Origin: Pseudomonadota bacterium
GTDB taxonomy: Bacteria > Pseudomonadota > Alphaproteobacteria > Rhizobiales > Xanthobacteraceae
Length of the DNA: 44,053 nt
Assembly (NCBI GenBank): GCA_023422775.1
Contig: JAFAGM010000067.1
Coordinates: forward strand, 1-44,053
Direction: 5' to 3'
Positions 27,331 to 35,138 of the stretch are shown here, one piece after another. Every line of letters starts with the position of its first letter. The first letter of the stretch is position 1. The translations under genes and the position numbers were made by a program. Below the pieces are notes generated by a model. The model ran no database searches and had not been told where the DNA came from. It saw only the letters and a list, made by a program, of their open reading frames with translations.

Positions 27331-28581
27331 CTATTCTCCCGCCAACTGCCACCGCGGCCGCTTCCCCTGTTCGACCCCGCGCAGTCTCGCTTCTTCCCGC
27401 GCGATGTAGTCGCGCGTGATCGGCACGATGCCCTGGCGCTTGGTCAACTGGATCTGGAAATTCATCAGGTTCTGCTTCCGGAACGACATCTCGGACGCCG
27501 CCAGATAGAATTCCCACATTCTGGCAAAGCGCTCGTCGTAAAGGCGTACCGCCTCTTCGCGCCGCGCCATGAAGCGTTCGCGCCAGGCCTTCAGCGTCTC
27601 CGCATAGTGCAGCCGCAGGATCTCGATGTCGCAGACGAGGAGGCCGGCCTTCTCGATTGCGGGGATGACCTCGGAGACGGCGGGGATATAGCCGCCCGGA
27701 AAGATGTACTTCGTGATCCATGGGCTCGTGACGTCGGGCCCGGTGGAGCGGCCGATCGAGTGCAACACCATGACACCGTCGTCGCCGAGGAGGTCGGCGC
27801 ATCGCCTGAAAAACGTTTCGTAGAAGCCGACACCGACATGTTCGAACATGCCGACTGACACGATCCTGTCGAAGGGGCCGGGGACATCGCGATAATCGTT
27901 CAACAGGAATTTCGCCGACCCGGCCAGGCCCTTTTCCGTCGAACGGGCGTTCGAAACCTGCAACTGCTCCGACGACAGCGTGATGCCGGTAACATCGGCG
28001 CCGGTCATTTCAGCCAGGTAGAGGCCAAGCCCGCCCCAGCCAGAGCCGATGTCGAGCACGCGCGTTCCATGTCCGATCAGGAGCTTGGCGGCAACGTGAC
28101 GCTTCTTGGCAAGCTGGGCATCGTCGAGCGACGCGTCCGGGGTCTCGAAATAGGCGCAGCTATATTGCCTGTCAGCGTCGAGGAAGAGGGAATAGAGCCG
28201 CCCGTCGAGATCGTAATGATGGGCGACGTTGGTCCGCGCCCGGCCGCGCCGGTTGAACTGGCGGACGTGCCGGCCGAAATACCGCAGCCACCATTGCAGC
28301 ACCGCCCAGCGCGGCACCATTTCGGGCTGGTCGAGCAGGATTGCGAGAACGTCCGCGATCGAGCCGTTCTCGACCACGAAGGTGCCGTCCATATAGGCTT
28401 CGCCGAGCGCCAGTTCCGGATTGAGGAGGATGCGGCGCTGGGTCCGCTCGGTCAGGAATCTCGCCGAAACCGGGCGCCCGGCGCCATCACCGCAGGTAAA
28501 TCTGGCCCCGCTCGCGACCGTGAAGGTCATCGTGCCGCGGCGAATGAACTGCCCCAGGAAATAACGCAACAAGCGATCCAT
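27331..28581 (-). CDS. cfa: Cyclopropane-fatty-acyl-phospholipid synthase family methyltransferase
   Basis: This is a SAM-dependent enzyme of 416 residues that would add a methylene bridge (or methyl group) to unsaturated acyl chains in membrane lipids. The SAM-binding motif VLDIGSGWGGLGLYLAEMTG is clear, followed by VTGITLSSEQ, DRIVSVGMFEHVG with the conserved Glu/His, and the family segment WITKYIFPGGYIPAVSE. The N-terminal domain includes LNPELALGEAYMDG. ATG 28581 (MDRLLRYFLG) is the family start; the frame extends to 28647 with a Cys/Pro-rich leader. It stands alone between small ORFs. No DUF1295 or desaturase partner is adjacent. Confidence 0.92.
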   Translation of the reverse strand: MDRLLRYFLGQFIRRGTMTFTVASGARFTCGDGAGRPVSARFLTERTQRRILLNPELALGEAYMDGTFVVENGSIADVLAILLDQPEMVPRWAVLQWWLRYFGRHVRQFNRRGRARTNVAHHYDLDGRLYSLFLDADRQYSCAYFETPDASLDDAQLAKKRHVAAKLLIGHGTRVLDIGSGWGGLGLYLAEMTGADVTGITLSSEQLQVSNARSTEKGLAGSAKFLLNDYRDVPGPFDRIVSVGMFEHVGVGFYETFFRRCADLLGDDGVMVLHSIGRSTGPDVTSPWITKYIFPGGYIPAVSEVIPAIEKAGLLVCDIEILRLHYAETLKAWRERFMARREEAVRLYDERFARMWEFYLAASEMSFRKQNLMNFQIQLTKRQGIVPITRDYIAREEARLRGVEQGKRPRWQLAGE

Positions 28582-28837
28582 CGAAGCACCAATGGAACTA
28601 CCGGCCGCTCTACCGATGCAGACGCACGGTGGAAAGGTTGGTTCCAAAGTGCGTCGACAGGATGATAATTACGATGATGACGCGGCGCTAGTGCGTTGGA
28701 GTCAAAGCGGATATTCTCTAACGTAGCGATCACGCGGTTGCGCAATGAGTGCGCTTCCATTCGCGGCATAATCGGCTAAAAGGTGACGCCGCCGTCGGGG
28801 TATGCTGGAAGCGATTCCATATCTGGAGAAGCAGCGA

Positions 28838-30028
28838 ATGTTGAGCCGAGCGCTCATTATAGCGACGGTGACGATCCTGATCGGCTGCATCACGACAGTG
28901 GGCGTGCGGGCGCAGGAAAATCTGGAGCGCGGCAAGAGCCCTTCCCAGCTATTCTCGGGCACCTGCAGCACCTGCCACAAGAGTCCGCGGGGCCTGTTGA
29001 AGAACGTCCCGGCTTCGTCGTTGCAGGGATTTCTGCGCCAGCACTATACGACGGGCAGCGAGATGGCCTCCATGCTGGCCGGCTTCCTCATCTCCAACGG
29101 CGCCGCCGACCCGCGTTACCAGCAGAAGGATCAGTCGAAGCAAAGGGACGCAAGGCCGGATCAACCCGACCGCTTCGGGCGGCGGCAGCAACCCGCCGCA
29201 CCGGCAACGGAGACTTCGCGGACCGAACCTGACCGCGCGAGACCGCAAAGCCAGGGCGAGGGCGCGCGCACCGGCCGCGATTCCAGGCGGCAGGCAAGGC
29301 CGACAGCTCCGCCCGACGCCAATCGATCCGCGGACGGCCAGGCCCCGGCGCAGGCCGCGACCGACAGCAAGCCAGGCGCCAGGCAAAAGCTCGGCAAGCG
29401 CGCCAAGCCGGCCGCCGAAGAGCCCCCGAAGACCGAGGAGGCTGGCCAGGGTGCCGCGAAGGACCAGCCTTCCAGCGAGGCCGCCAAGGTCGAGAGCGGC
29501 AAGACGGAAGACAGCAAGAGCGAAACGGCCAAGACTAGCGCTGACAAGCCCAACGCTGACAAGGGCGACGCCGCGGCAGCAGACGCCGTCAAGACCGAGG
29601 GCGATAGGCCTTCGGGTGCCCAACCGCCGGGCGACGCAGCCAAGCCCGCCAGCGAGACCAGCAAGCCCGTCGGGGAGGCCAATAAGCCCGCCGAAACCAG
29701 CAAGCCCACAGAGGCCAAGCCTGACACCGCCAAGCCTGACACTGCCAAGCCTGACACTGCCAAGCCTGACACTGCCAAATCTGACACCGTCAGCTCCGAT
29801 GCGCCCAAGGAGAGTGTCGGAAGCGAGCAGGCTCCCGTTCGGCCCGATCCGGCGCCGTCGGCCACGCCCGCATCGCCGGCTTTGTCATCTGGCACCGGCT
29901 CACCCGAGCCTGCCGCTAGTCCAGCGGCCGCAGCTCCCGTGGTGACGCCGACGCCGGCTGCGCCTCCTGCGGCTACGGCACCTGCGTCGTCGCCCGCCGC
30001 CCCGCTAGGTCCCCCGATATCACGATGA
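28838..30028 (+). CDS. Exported CxxCH protein with long disordered tail
   Basis: The 396-residue product has a signal peptide (SRALIIATVTILIGCITTVG, cut near VRAQ). A single haem-binding motif CSTCHK at about residue 44 follows, in a region of about 70 residues ending LISNGAADPRY that looks like a minimal cytochrome-c-type module. The rest, some 290 residues, is low complexity and rich in A, K, P, S, T and E, including five tandem AKPDT repeats. No second haem motif or axial Met is obvious. The start is ATG 28838 with GGAG 9 nt upstream. The tail could span the periplasm or bind the cell wall. Function unknown; covalent haem attachment is a prediction from the motif. Confidence 0.78.
   Translation: MLSRALIIATVTILIGCITTVGVRAQENLERGKSPSQLFSGTCSTCHKSPRGLLKNVPASSLQGFLRQHYTTGSEMASMLAGFLISNGAADPRYQQKDQSKQRDARPDQPDRFGRRQQPAAPATETSRTEPDRARPQSQGEGARTGRDSRRQARPTAPPDANRSADGQAPAQAATDSKPGARQKLGKRAKPAAEEPPKTEEAGQGAAKDQPSSEAAKVESGKTEDSKSETAKTSADKPNADKGDAAAADAVKTEGDRPSGAQPPGDAAKPASETSKPVGEANKPAETSKPTEAKPDTAKPDTAKPDTAKPDTAKSDTVSSDAPKESVGSEQAPVRPDPAPSATPASPALSSGTGSPEPAASPAAAAPVVTPTPAAPPAATAPASSPAAPLGPPISR
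29714..29788 (+). repeat. 15-nt coding tandem repeat, five copies
   Basis: Five head-to-tail units of GCCAAGCCTGACACT, the middle three identical, encode AKPDT repeats inside the disordered tail of the CxxCH protein. Such arrays change copy number by slippage or unequal crossover, so tail length probably varies between strains. Confidence 0.85.
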
Positions 30029-30191
30029 TTCCCGCCACGGGCGAGCGCCTGATCTGCCGCGCGCGTGATCAAGCCTGGACGTCAGGTCGCCGTCGTGGCG
30101 GCCGACGTGTTCTGCGTGACAGATGGCGTCGAGAAACACACCGCCACCGCGCTGGCCTCGATCGCGATGCTCGACGAGAAGGCGGCGACGA

Positions 30192-30290
30192 GACTGCAGC
30201 GTTTTCCAGCGAAGTGGAAACCGGTTCGCGTCAAGAAAACGGGTCAAAACAAGAATCTGGAGCCCCGTTCCGATTCCATCGGAACGGAAA
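30192..30290. repeat. Bradyrhizobium-type interspersed repeat with inverted-repeat core
   Basis: The segment from GCGTTTTCCAGCGAAGTGG to GGAACGGAAAAGGCTC resembles an interspersed repeat that I recall in many Bradyrhizobium intergenic regions. Its core is a perfect 10-bp inverted repeat, CCGTTCCGAT (30265-30274) and ATCGGAACGG (30278-30287) with a TCC loop. The DNA before it (30029-30191) shows no gene. Confidence 0.6.
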
Positions 30291-30299
30291 AGGCTCAAG

Positions 30300-30325
30300 C
30301 AAGCCCGGCCTGATGGCCGGGCTTG
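30300..30325 (-). terminator. Probable terminator hairpin after rplI
   Basis: CAAGCCCGGCC (30300-30310) and GGCCGGGCTTG (30315-30325) form a perfect 11-bp GC-rich stem with a TGAT loop, 33 nt past the rplI stop on the minus strand. A modest T-rich segment (GCCTTTTCC) follows on that strand. It is well placed to end the DUF2232-rplI transcript. Confidence 0.65.
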
Positions 30326-30357
30326 AAGTCGTCGTGGAGTCTTGATCGATCCGCGCG

Positions 30358-30957
30358 TCAATTCTCGGTCGAAGCAGGCGCGGGCGCCTCGTCGTCGTGC
30401 TGGGCTTCCGGATCGAAGAACTCGCCCGCTGCGGCGAGCGCCTCCGCGGCGGCGTCCTGGTCCTCCTGGCGGGTCGAGATGTCCTCGCCGCGGTTGATGC
30501 GCTCGGCCTCGTCGGCGCTGCGCGCCACGGTGACGCTGACGCTGACTTCGACTTCCGGATGCACCGCGATGTTGATCTCGTGCTTGCCGATGGTCTTGAT
30601 CGGCGCATCCAGCAGAACCTGGCTGCGGCTGATGGTGACGCCGTCGGCCTCGAACGAGGCGATGATGTCGCGCACGCTCACCGATCCGAACAATTGGCCG
30701 GTTTCGGAGGCCTGACGCAGCACGATCACGTTGCGTCCGTTGATCTTCTCCGCGACCGTGCTCGCCTCGGCCTTGGCCTTGATGTTGTTGGCCTCGAGTT
30801 CGGCCTTCATGCCGTCGAACTTGGCGCGATTGTCCGCGGTGGCGCGCAGCGCCTTGCCGCGCTTGAGCAGAAAGTTGCGGGCAAATCCGTCCTTGACGCG
30901 GACGACTTCGCCCATCTGGCCGAGCTTGGCCACACGTTCCAGCAAGATGACTTCCAT
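30358..30957 (-). CDS. rplI: 50S ribosomal protein L9
   Basis: L9 binds 23S rRNA near the L1 stalk and helps maintain frame. The N-terminal globular domain begins MEVILLERVAKLGQMGEVV and contains VKDGFARNFLLKRGKAL, the family signature; the long connecting helix and C-terminal domain follow. The 199-residue length includes a roughly 45-residue acidic, Ala/Glu/Asp-rich C-terminal extension typical of alphaproteobacterial L9. ATG 30957 has AAGGAGAA upstream; an ORF extension to 31080 is not used by the family. It is downstream of the DUF2232 gene. Confidence 0.97.
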   Translation of the reverse strand: MEVILLERVAKLGQMGEVVRVKDGFARNFLLKRGKALRATADNRAKFDGMKAELEANNIKAKAEASTVAEKINGRNVIVLRQASETGQLFGSVSVRDIIASFEADGVTISRSQVLLDAPIKTIGKHEINIAVHPEVEVSVSVTVARSADEAERINRGEDISTRQEDQDAAAEALAAAGEFFDPEAQHDDEAPAPASTEN

Positions 30958-31009
30958 TTTCGTTCTCCTTTGAGTGTACTTATTCAGCTTGAAGTGGATG
31001 GTTGGCGTT

Positions 31010-31984
31010 TCAGGATGCGGGCAAGGGCGGCGGCTTGCCGCGCAAATAGCGTTGACGGATGCCGAAGAGCGCGTCCGCAAGACCGAGCGCGATCATTGCC
31101 AGCATCGGCCAGCCGAAGGTGATGACGACGGCGTAGGCGCAGCAGAGCCAGAACACGCGGCTGTTGAGCGAAAGCGTCACCGTGTGCAGTACGGCGAAAC
31201 CGATCAGGGCGTAGGCCATCAGCAGCGCGGTGGCCGCGATCTGCGCAAACATGGCGAGCAGTCCGCCGATGAAGCAGAATGCCAGCGCGACACAGAGCGC
31301 GACCAGCGTCATCGGCGGCAACTCCGCGCTCTTCAGGTCGGGCCAGGGCCGGTGAAGCCGGCCCGACGTCGCCGTGATCTTGCCGGCGAGCCAGAGGTTT
31401 AGCGTCAATGTCATCATGGCGACGATCGTGGCGGCTGCCGGCGCGATGATGGAGAGCGCGGTGACCACGCGCTCTATGTCGCCTGGCGAGGCCGGATCGC
31501 GGGCTCCCAGAATTCGCGACAGGCCGTGGCGCAGCGAAGTGGTGATCGTTTCGGCGTCGGTGCCGAGCGTCAGCATCGCCGCAATCGTGGTCAATGCGGC
31601 AAAGCCCGCGATCCAGAGCATGATGCGGCCGACCGGATACCATTCGAGTTGCGGCGGCGCGGGCTCGGCCGAGCCATTGCCGGAAATCGCACCAGGTGCC
31701 GGCCGCCCAAGCAACGCGAGGTGACCGAGCCACCAGGCAGGCAGCGCAATGGTGATGGCAAAGGCGATGCCGTAGGGCAGGCCGAAGATCGCGCCGAGGC
31801 CGGAAGCAGCCAGGATACCGCCGATCGTTGCGGTGATCGGGCCCCAACCCAGTGCCGCCACCATCAGCGGCAGCGGCGCCAGATAAAACAACAGCAGCGA
31901 GATCAGCGCGCCCGAGATGATCGAGGCAAACATCAGCGCCGACGCGCAGCCGGCCGCAACAGCAATGAGTATGATCGCGATCAT
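31010..31984 (-). CDS. DUF2232 polytopic membrane protein
   Basis: This 324-residue protein has about eight hydrophobic helices and begins MIAIILIAVAAGCASALMFA. It matches the DUF2232 family that in alphaproteobacteria lies between rpsR and rplI. DUF2232 proteins resemble YybS and ECF-transporter S components, but no function is proven. I chose ATG 31984; a GTG at 32020 would add a charged 12-residue leader. Its normal upstream neighbour rpsR is here separated by the island at 32.07-36.64 kb, so the DUF2232-rplI pair must have its own promoter or rely on one supplied by the island edge. Confidence 0.88.
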   Translation of the reverse strand: MIAIILIAVAAGCASALMFASIISGALISLLLFYLAPLPLMVAALGWGPITATIGGILAASGLGAIFGLPYGIAFAITIALPAWWLGHLALLGRPAPGAISGNGSAEPAPPQLEWYPVGRIMLWIAGFAALTTIAAMLTLGTDAETITTSLRHGLSRILGARDPASPGDIERVVTALSIIAPAAATIVAMMTLTLNLWLAGKITATSGRLHRPWPDLKSAELPPMTLVALCVALAFCFIGGLLAMFAQIAATALLMAYALIGFAVLHTVTLSLNSRVFWLCCAYAVVITFGWPMLAMIALGLADALFGIRQRYLRGKPPPLPAS

Positions 31985-32012
31985 CAGCTGTCCCGCCCCC
32001 TTCGAGCGGTTA

Positions 32013-32051
32013 GATACCACTAACTAATTTCGTTGTGATACCAACTACTTA
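32013..32051. repeat. Direct repeat pair upstream of DUF2232
   Basis: GATACCACTAACTA (32013) and GATACCAACTACTTA (32037) are two similar AT-rich copies 24 nt apart, just upstream of the DUF2232 start and beside the left island edge. They might be regulator or recombinase binding sites; the match is imperfect. Confidence 0.35.
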
Positions 32052-32067
32052 GTGATTTTCCGTGGCG

Positions 32068-32083
32068 GTTTCGTAGCAGAAAC
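32068..32083. repeat. Left 16-nt island repeat (att-like)
   Basis: GTTTCGTAGCAGAAAC is identical to the copy at 36622-36637 and is itself an inverted repeat (GTTTC/GAAAC around GTAGCA). Here the stem is extended by GGCG on the left and GCGCC on the right, so it can form a longer hairpin. The arrangement, with symmetric arms and a short central spacer, resembles a tyrosine-recombinase core site. Confidence 0.6.
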
Positions 32084-32381
32084 GCGCCGGTAGTTTAGCG
32101 GCTGGACTGGGGCTTCACCGCAAAATCCAAGCAAATGCGGCCCCCAACGGGAGCCGCGCCGAGCTTTTATGGTAACGAGCACAATCGATCAAGCCCAAAT
32201 CGGCCGTGTTCAGCTGCTTAGCGTCAACCTCCTGGTTAGAGGCGGTGCCGCGCCATGATTGCGGGTACATCATACTCGCGGCTAAGTTGTCAAAGATACG
32301 ACGCCCTCGTAGATTGCACGGAATTCGGGCAGCGAACTGAGACATCGAGGGAACGCTGCGACGGCTGGGGAAGCTGGGGCG
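32084..32381 (+). other. Non-coding leader of the RT operon, possible ncRNA
   Basis: This stretch of 298 nt holds no credible ORF. It contains a stable hairpin at 32137-32157 (GCGGC/GCCGC with inner CCC/GGG and an AAC loop) followed by a T-rich segment at 32165-32168. Several defence reverse transcriptases use a structured RNA encoded just upstream as template or scaffold, so this is where such an RNA would be expected. I can see structure but not prove transcription. Confidence 0.35.
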
Positions 32382-33425
32382 ATGGTAGGATCGGACGGGG
32401 CAGCCGCAACGGCTGCGGTTGCGAAGATTGAGAGCCTTCTCGCTCGGCCGATCCCATCAGGCGGAATTCTTGAGAAGTTCGATCTGAGCGAATGGGACTG
32501 GGCATCCGTGCACGTCTATCTGCCGGAACCTGATATCCAATCAGCAATAACGCCTCCGTTCATGGAAGCGTTTCTAGTCTTACAGAAGCAGCTCTATCAG
32601 TTGGCGGCCTTGGCGACCACTGGATTGGCCGACGTTGGACAACTCGGTGATGCTGAACGAAGCGAATTGCTTCTGAGCGTAGTCGTGACGGGAGGTAGTT
32701 CCGACCTCGTTGCGCAACTCAAGAAACCTCTAGAGAATTTATTGAACCGCATGGTTGGCAAGATGACGGGTAAACAAGCCGCTATCGTGATCGTCTGCTT
32801 GGGGGCGCTGGTCGCATCACCATGGGCCTTCAGCGCATGGTTAGACCAAACCAAGACCGTCAAACTTGAGGAGATAAAGAGCAAGGAGCATATCGCTGCG
32901 CTTGAGGCAATGCAGTTCGCCAGTAAGGAACAAAGCGAGGCATTCAACCGCGTTATCGAAATCCTGAAGTCGCAAGGAGAAGTGGGAAAGCGCGCGCTCG
33001 AGGTTGTCTCTCAAACTAATGAGGCTCTGCTTAAGGCGGCGACGAGTAACCCAAAAACAAGCATCAATGAAATTGAGGTAACGCGCACGGAAGCCGAGCT
33101 TTTGCGGACGCCCACAAGAAAGAGGGCGCAGCAGAAGATTGTTCAACAGGAAGTCAAAGTAGTCGATATCAATACAACTGATCCTCTCGATCTGCAGGTC
33201 ATATTACTCGATCCATTCTCTGATGCGCAGCACCGGATCAAATTGAAGGACGATCTTTTTGCCGGAGAAAGCCGCCGCAAGCTTTTTGATGCCTTGGAAA
33301 AACGGACTCCCCTGTGGGTGGAATTGGCAATCAAGGAAATTGACAGTGAAATTCGGTCCGTCCAATTGCTCAGAACAGTCGAGCGCCCCGCCCATTTGGT
33401 ATCGGATACCGAAGGGGATAACTGA
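32382..33425 (+). CDS. One-TM coiled-coil protein of RT island, function unknown
   Basis: The first gene of the island encodes 347 residues. Residues 1-125 are a soluble helical part with the notable stretch LSEWDWASVHVYLPEPDIQ. One transmembrane helix follows at about 133-153 (AAIVIVCLGALVASPWAF), then a charged coiled-coil (KLEEIKSKEHIAALEAMQFA) of about 60 residues, and a C-terminal globular part rich in beta-prone segments (LQVILLDPFSD, LWVELAIKEIDSEIRSVQLL). No enzymatic motif is visible. The start is ATG 32382 after GGGG-rich ribosome site. Membrane proteins next to defence enzymes often act as the effector that damages the membrane or as anchors; that is inference here. The RT gene begins 93 nt downstream. 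Confidence 0.75.
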   Translation: MVGSDGAAATAAVAKIESLLARPIPSGGILEKFDLSEWDWASVHVYLPEPDIQSAITPPFMEAFLVLQKQLYQLAALATTGLADVGQLGDAERSELLLSVVVTGGSSDLVAQLKKPLENLLNRMVGKMTGKQAAIVIVCLGALVASPWAFSAWLDQTKTVKLEEIKSKEHIAALEAMQFASKEQSEAFNRVIEILKSQGEVGKRALEVVSQTNEALLKAATSNPKTSINEIEVTRTEAELLRTPTRKRAQQKIVQQEVKVVDINTTDPLDLQVILLDPFSDAQHRIKLKDDLFAGESRRKLFDALEKRTPLWVELAIKEIDSEIRSVQLLRTVERPAHLVSDTEGDN

Positions 33426-33518
33426 GCGTTGGCCTCCTGCCGACGGACGTATTTTTCTGCCTGCGTTTTTCCCCCAACTTCAGTCGTGGAATTTTCTATA
33501 CAATGGATAGGTAACGGT

Positions 33519-35129
33519 ATGATTTCTGAGGCGAGTGTTAGGCGCGCGATTAGCCATTTGGGGGCATTCGGCGATACAGATTTATTTCCCCGCCTGCCGG
33601 AGATGCGTTGCTTTCTTGAGCGGCCTGGTACCACCGCTAAAGATTGCGAGAGCTTGAACATCGGCCAATATGCCCCTGTCGGAGCTGTCGAGACCTTGAC
33701 ACCAAAGTCATGGCTCGGCTTTCGCATCGCGCATCAACTCGCGGCGGCGGATAACGTGATTTATCTTGCTTCGCTCCTAGACTGTGCACCCAATCTCGAG
33801 GCGGCACGTTTGCCAAAGGAAGGCAACGAAGCGTTTGCATATCGCTTCGCTGAGGGTGAGTCGCTTAGGATATTTGAAGCCGCGCGTGGCTTTCACCAAT
33901 GGCTTGCCTATCTCTCTGAATTTGGTGGTCCGGAAAATCCGTTCGCAGAAGATCGTCCAGCTATTCTGACGGACATCTCCGATTTCTACCAGCGCATATA
34001 TTTCCATCGGATCGAGAATGTTCTTCAGGATGCGGGATGCCCTAAAGGCCCCTCTGACCTGGTGAAGAAAATCATCAAGACCAGTCGTGCTCGTCAATCT
34101 TATGGGCTGCCTGTAGGGAGTACGGCTTCGCGCCTGCTTGCGGAATGTCTGCTGAACGATACGGACATGCTGTTGAAGAACATGGGCGTGAAGTTCACGA
34201 GATATGTCGATGATTTCCGCATCGAAGTTCCTGCTGGCGTGGAGGCGCATTCGATTTTGTGCCGACTTGCAGAACACCTGATGGTCACCGAAGGGCTCTC
34301 CCTGAACGTGACAAAGACAAAAATGACGAGCGTGAAGGAGATAAGGCGCAGCTCGAAGGGGCGTCTACAAGATGTATTCACTAGCGCTGAAATGGAGAGA
34401 ATGAAGGCGTTGATAACGCTGAACTACGGGGAGGAGGACGAGCCCAAGGACGAAGATATGATTGCCAATCCGTTCATCTCGGCCGAATTCTTGCTGGATA
34501 GATTGGATGAGATCGGTGACAAGAAGGGCATCGATCTATCAGTCTTTAAGGCGGTTCTGCGCGCGCTTCGGTTCTTGCCTGGAATTGACGCTATGCGGCT
34601 GCTAGAGAAACATGCCGATTTACTCTATTACGTGCCGCGCGAGTTTTGTCTTGTGCTCAGTGCAGCGTCGAAGCAGGAGGGGTTCCCTGTCCAGAGCGTA
34701 AAGGCGAGGGTCAGGGAATTGCTCGCAATGTCGCCCTATGCTGACCTTGCCTACGTTAGGTCGTGGCTCCTGTATCTCTTCGTCGATGGCTCCTTGCCGG
34801 TCAGCCTGGCCGATTGGCAATTCTACGACTTTAACAGGAGCGTGATAGAGCGCCGTTCGCATTTCTTCTTCCGTGGCTTGGCGAATGACCGTCCGTTCTT
34901 TCGTGCTCTTAAAACCCAACTCGGCTCGCTCAGCGAATGGGACAAGCCCGCCGCTCTGATGGCCGGGATGTGCCTGCCTTTTGACGAGTACAAGCATTGG
35001 CTGGCCGACGCGGTTCGTCAGATCAACAGCCCATTTGCCGCGACGTACACGGCTTGGTTGAGAGACAATCACGGCAAGCTCGGTCAGCTCCTGTCCGAGC
35101 CGCACGAGCCCGTGTGCACCGATCTCTAG
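33519..35129 (+). CDS. Reverse transcriptase of Abi/UG (defence) type
   Basis: The protein (536 residues from ATG 33519) carries the RT palm motifs in order: motif A TDISDFYQRIYFHRIENVL with Asp152; motif B SYGLPVGSTASRLLAEC at 195-210; the catalytic YVDD at 229-232 (34203-34214); and motif D GLSLNVTKTKM at 259-269. The FYxxIY and GLPVGxxxSRLLAE forms are those of abortive-infection and 'unknown group' RTs, not of retrons (which have VTG and NAXXH) or group II introns (no maturase or HNH domain). After motif D a helical region of about 260 residues, ending with DEYKHWLADAV, resembles the alpha-repeat C-terminus of AbiA/AbiK-like enzymes. These make DNA, sometimes without template, on phage infection. 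A TTG 33429 extension is unlikely. Confidence 0.88.
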   Translation: MISEASVRRAISHLGAFGDTDLFPRLPEMRCFLERPGTTAKDCESLNIGQYAPVGAVETLTPKSWLGFRIAHQLAAADNVIYLASLLDCAPNLEAARLPKEGNEAFAYRFAEGESLRIFEAARGFHQWLAYLSEFGGPENPFAEDRPAILTDISDFYQRIYFHRIENVLQDAGCPKGPSDLVKKIIKTSRARQSYGLPVGSTASRLLAECLLNDTDMLLKNMGVKFTRYVDDFRIEVPAGVEAHSILCRLAEHLMVTEGLSLNVTKTKMTSVKEIRRSSKGRLQDVFTSAEMERMKALITLNYGEEDEPKDEDMIANPFISAEFLLDRLDEIGDKKGIDLSVFKAVLRALRFLPGIDAMRLLEKHADLLYYVPREFCLVLSAASKQEGFPVQSVKARVRELLAMSPYADLAYVRSWLLYLFVDGSLPVSLADWQFYDFNRSVIERRSHFFFRGLANDRPFFRALKTQLGSLSEWDKPAALMAGMCLPFDEYKHWLADAVRQINSPFAATYTAWLRDNHGKLGQLLSEPHEPVCTDL

Positions 35130-35138
35130 TAGTCGAAT

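Noticed and set aside
29161..30072. Minus-strand 303-residue Ala/Gly/Leu/Ser-rich ORF
   Set aside because: Mirror of the low-complexity tail of the CxxCH protein; repeats are explained by the 15-nt tandem array.
32100..32180. Possible tRNA or tmRNA end at the left island edge
   Set aside because: No cloverleaf, no CCA end and no T-loop motif can be drawn; only a simple hairpin is present.
33519..35129. Retron or group II intron interpretation of the RT
   Set aside because: No maturase or HNH domain, no msr/msd-like inverted repeats directly upstream that I can identify, and motif forms fit Abi/UG RTs better.
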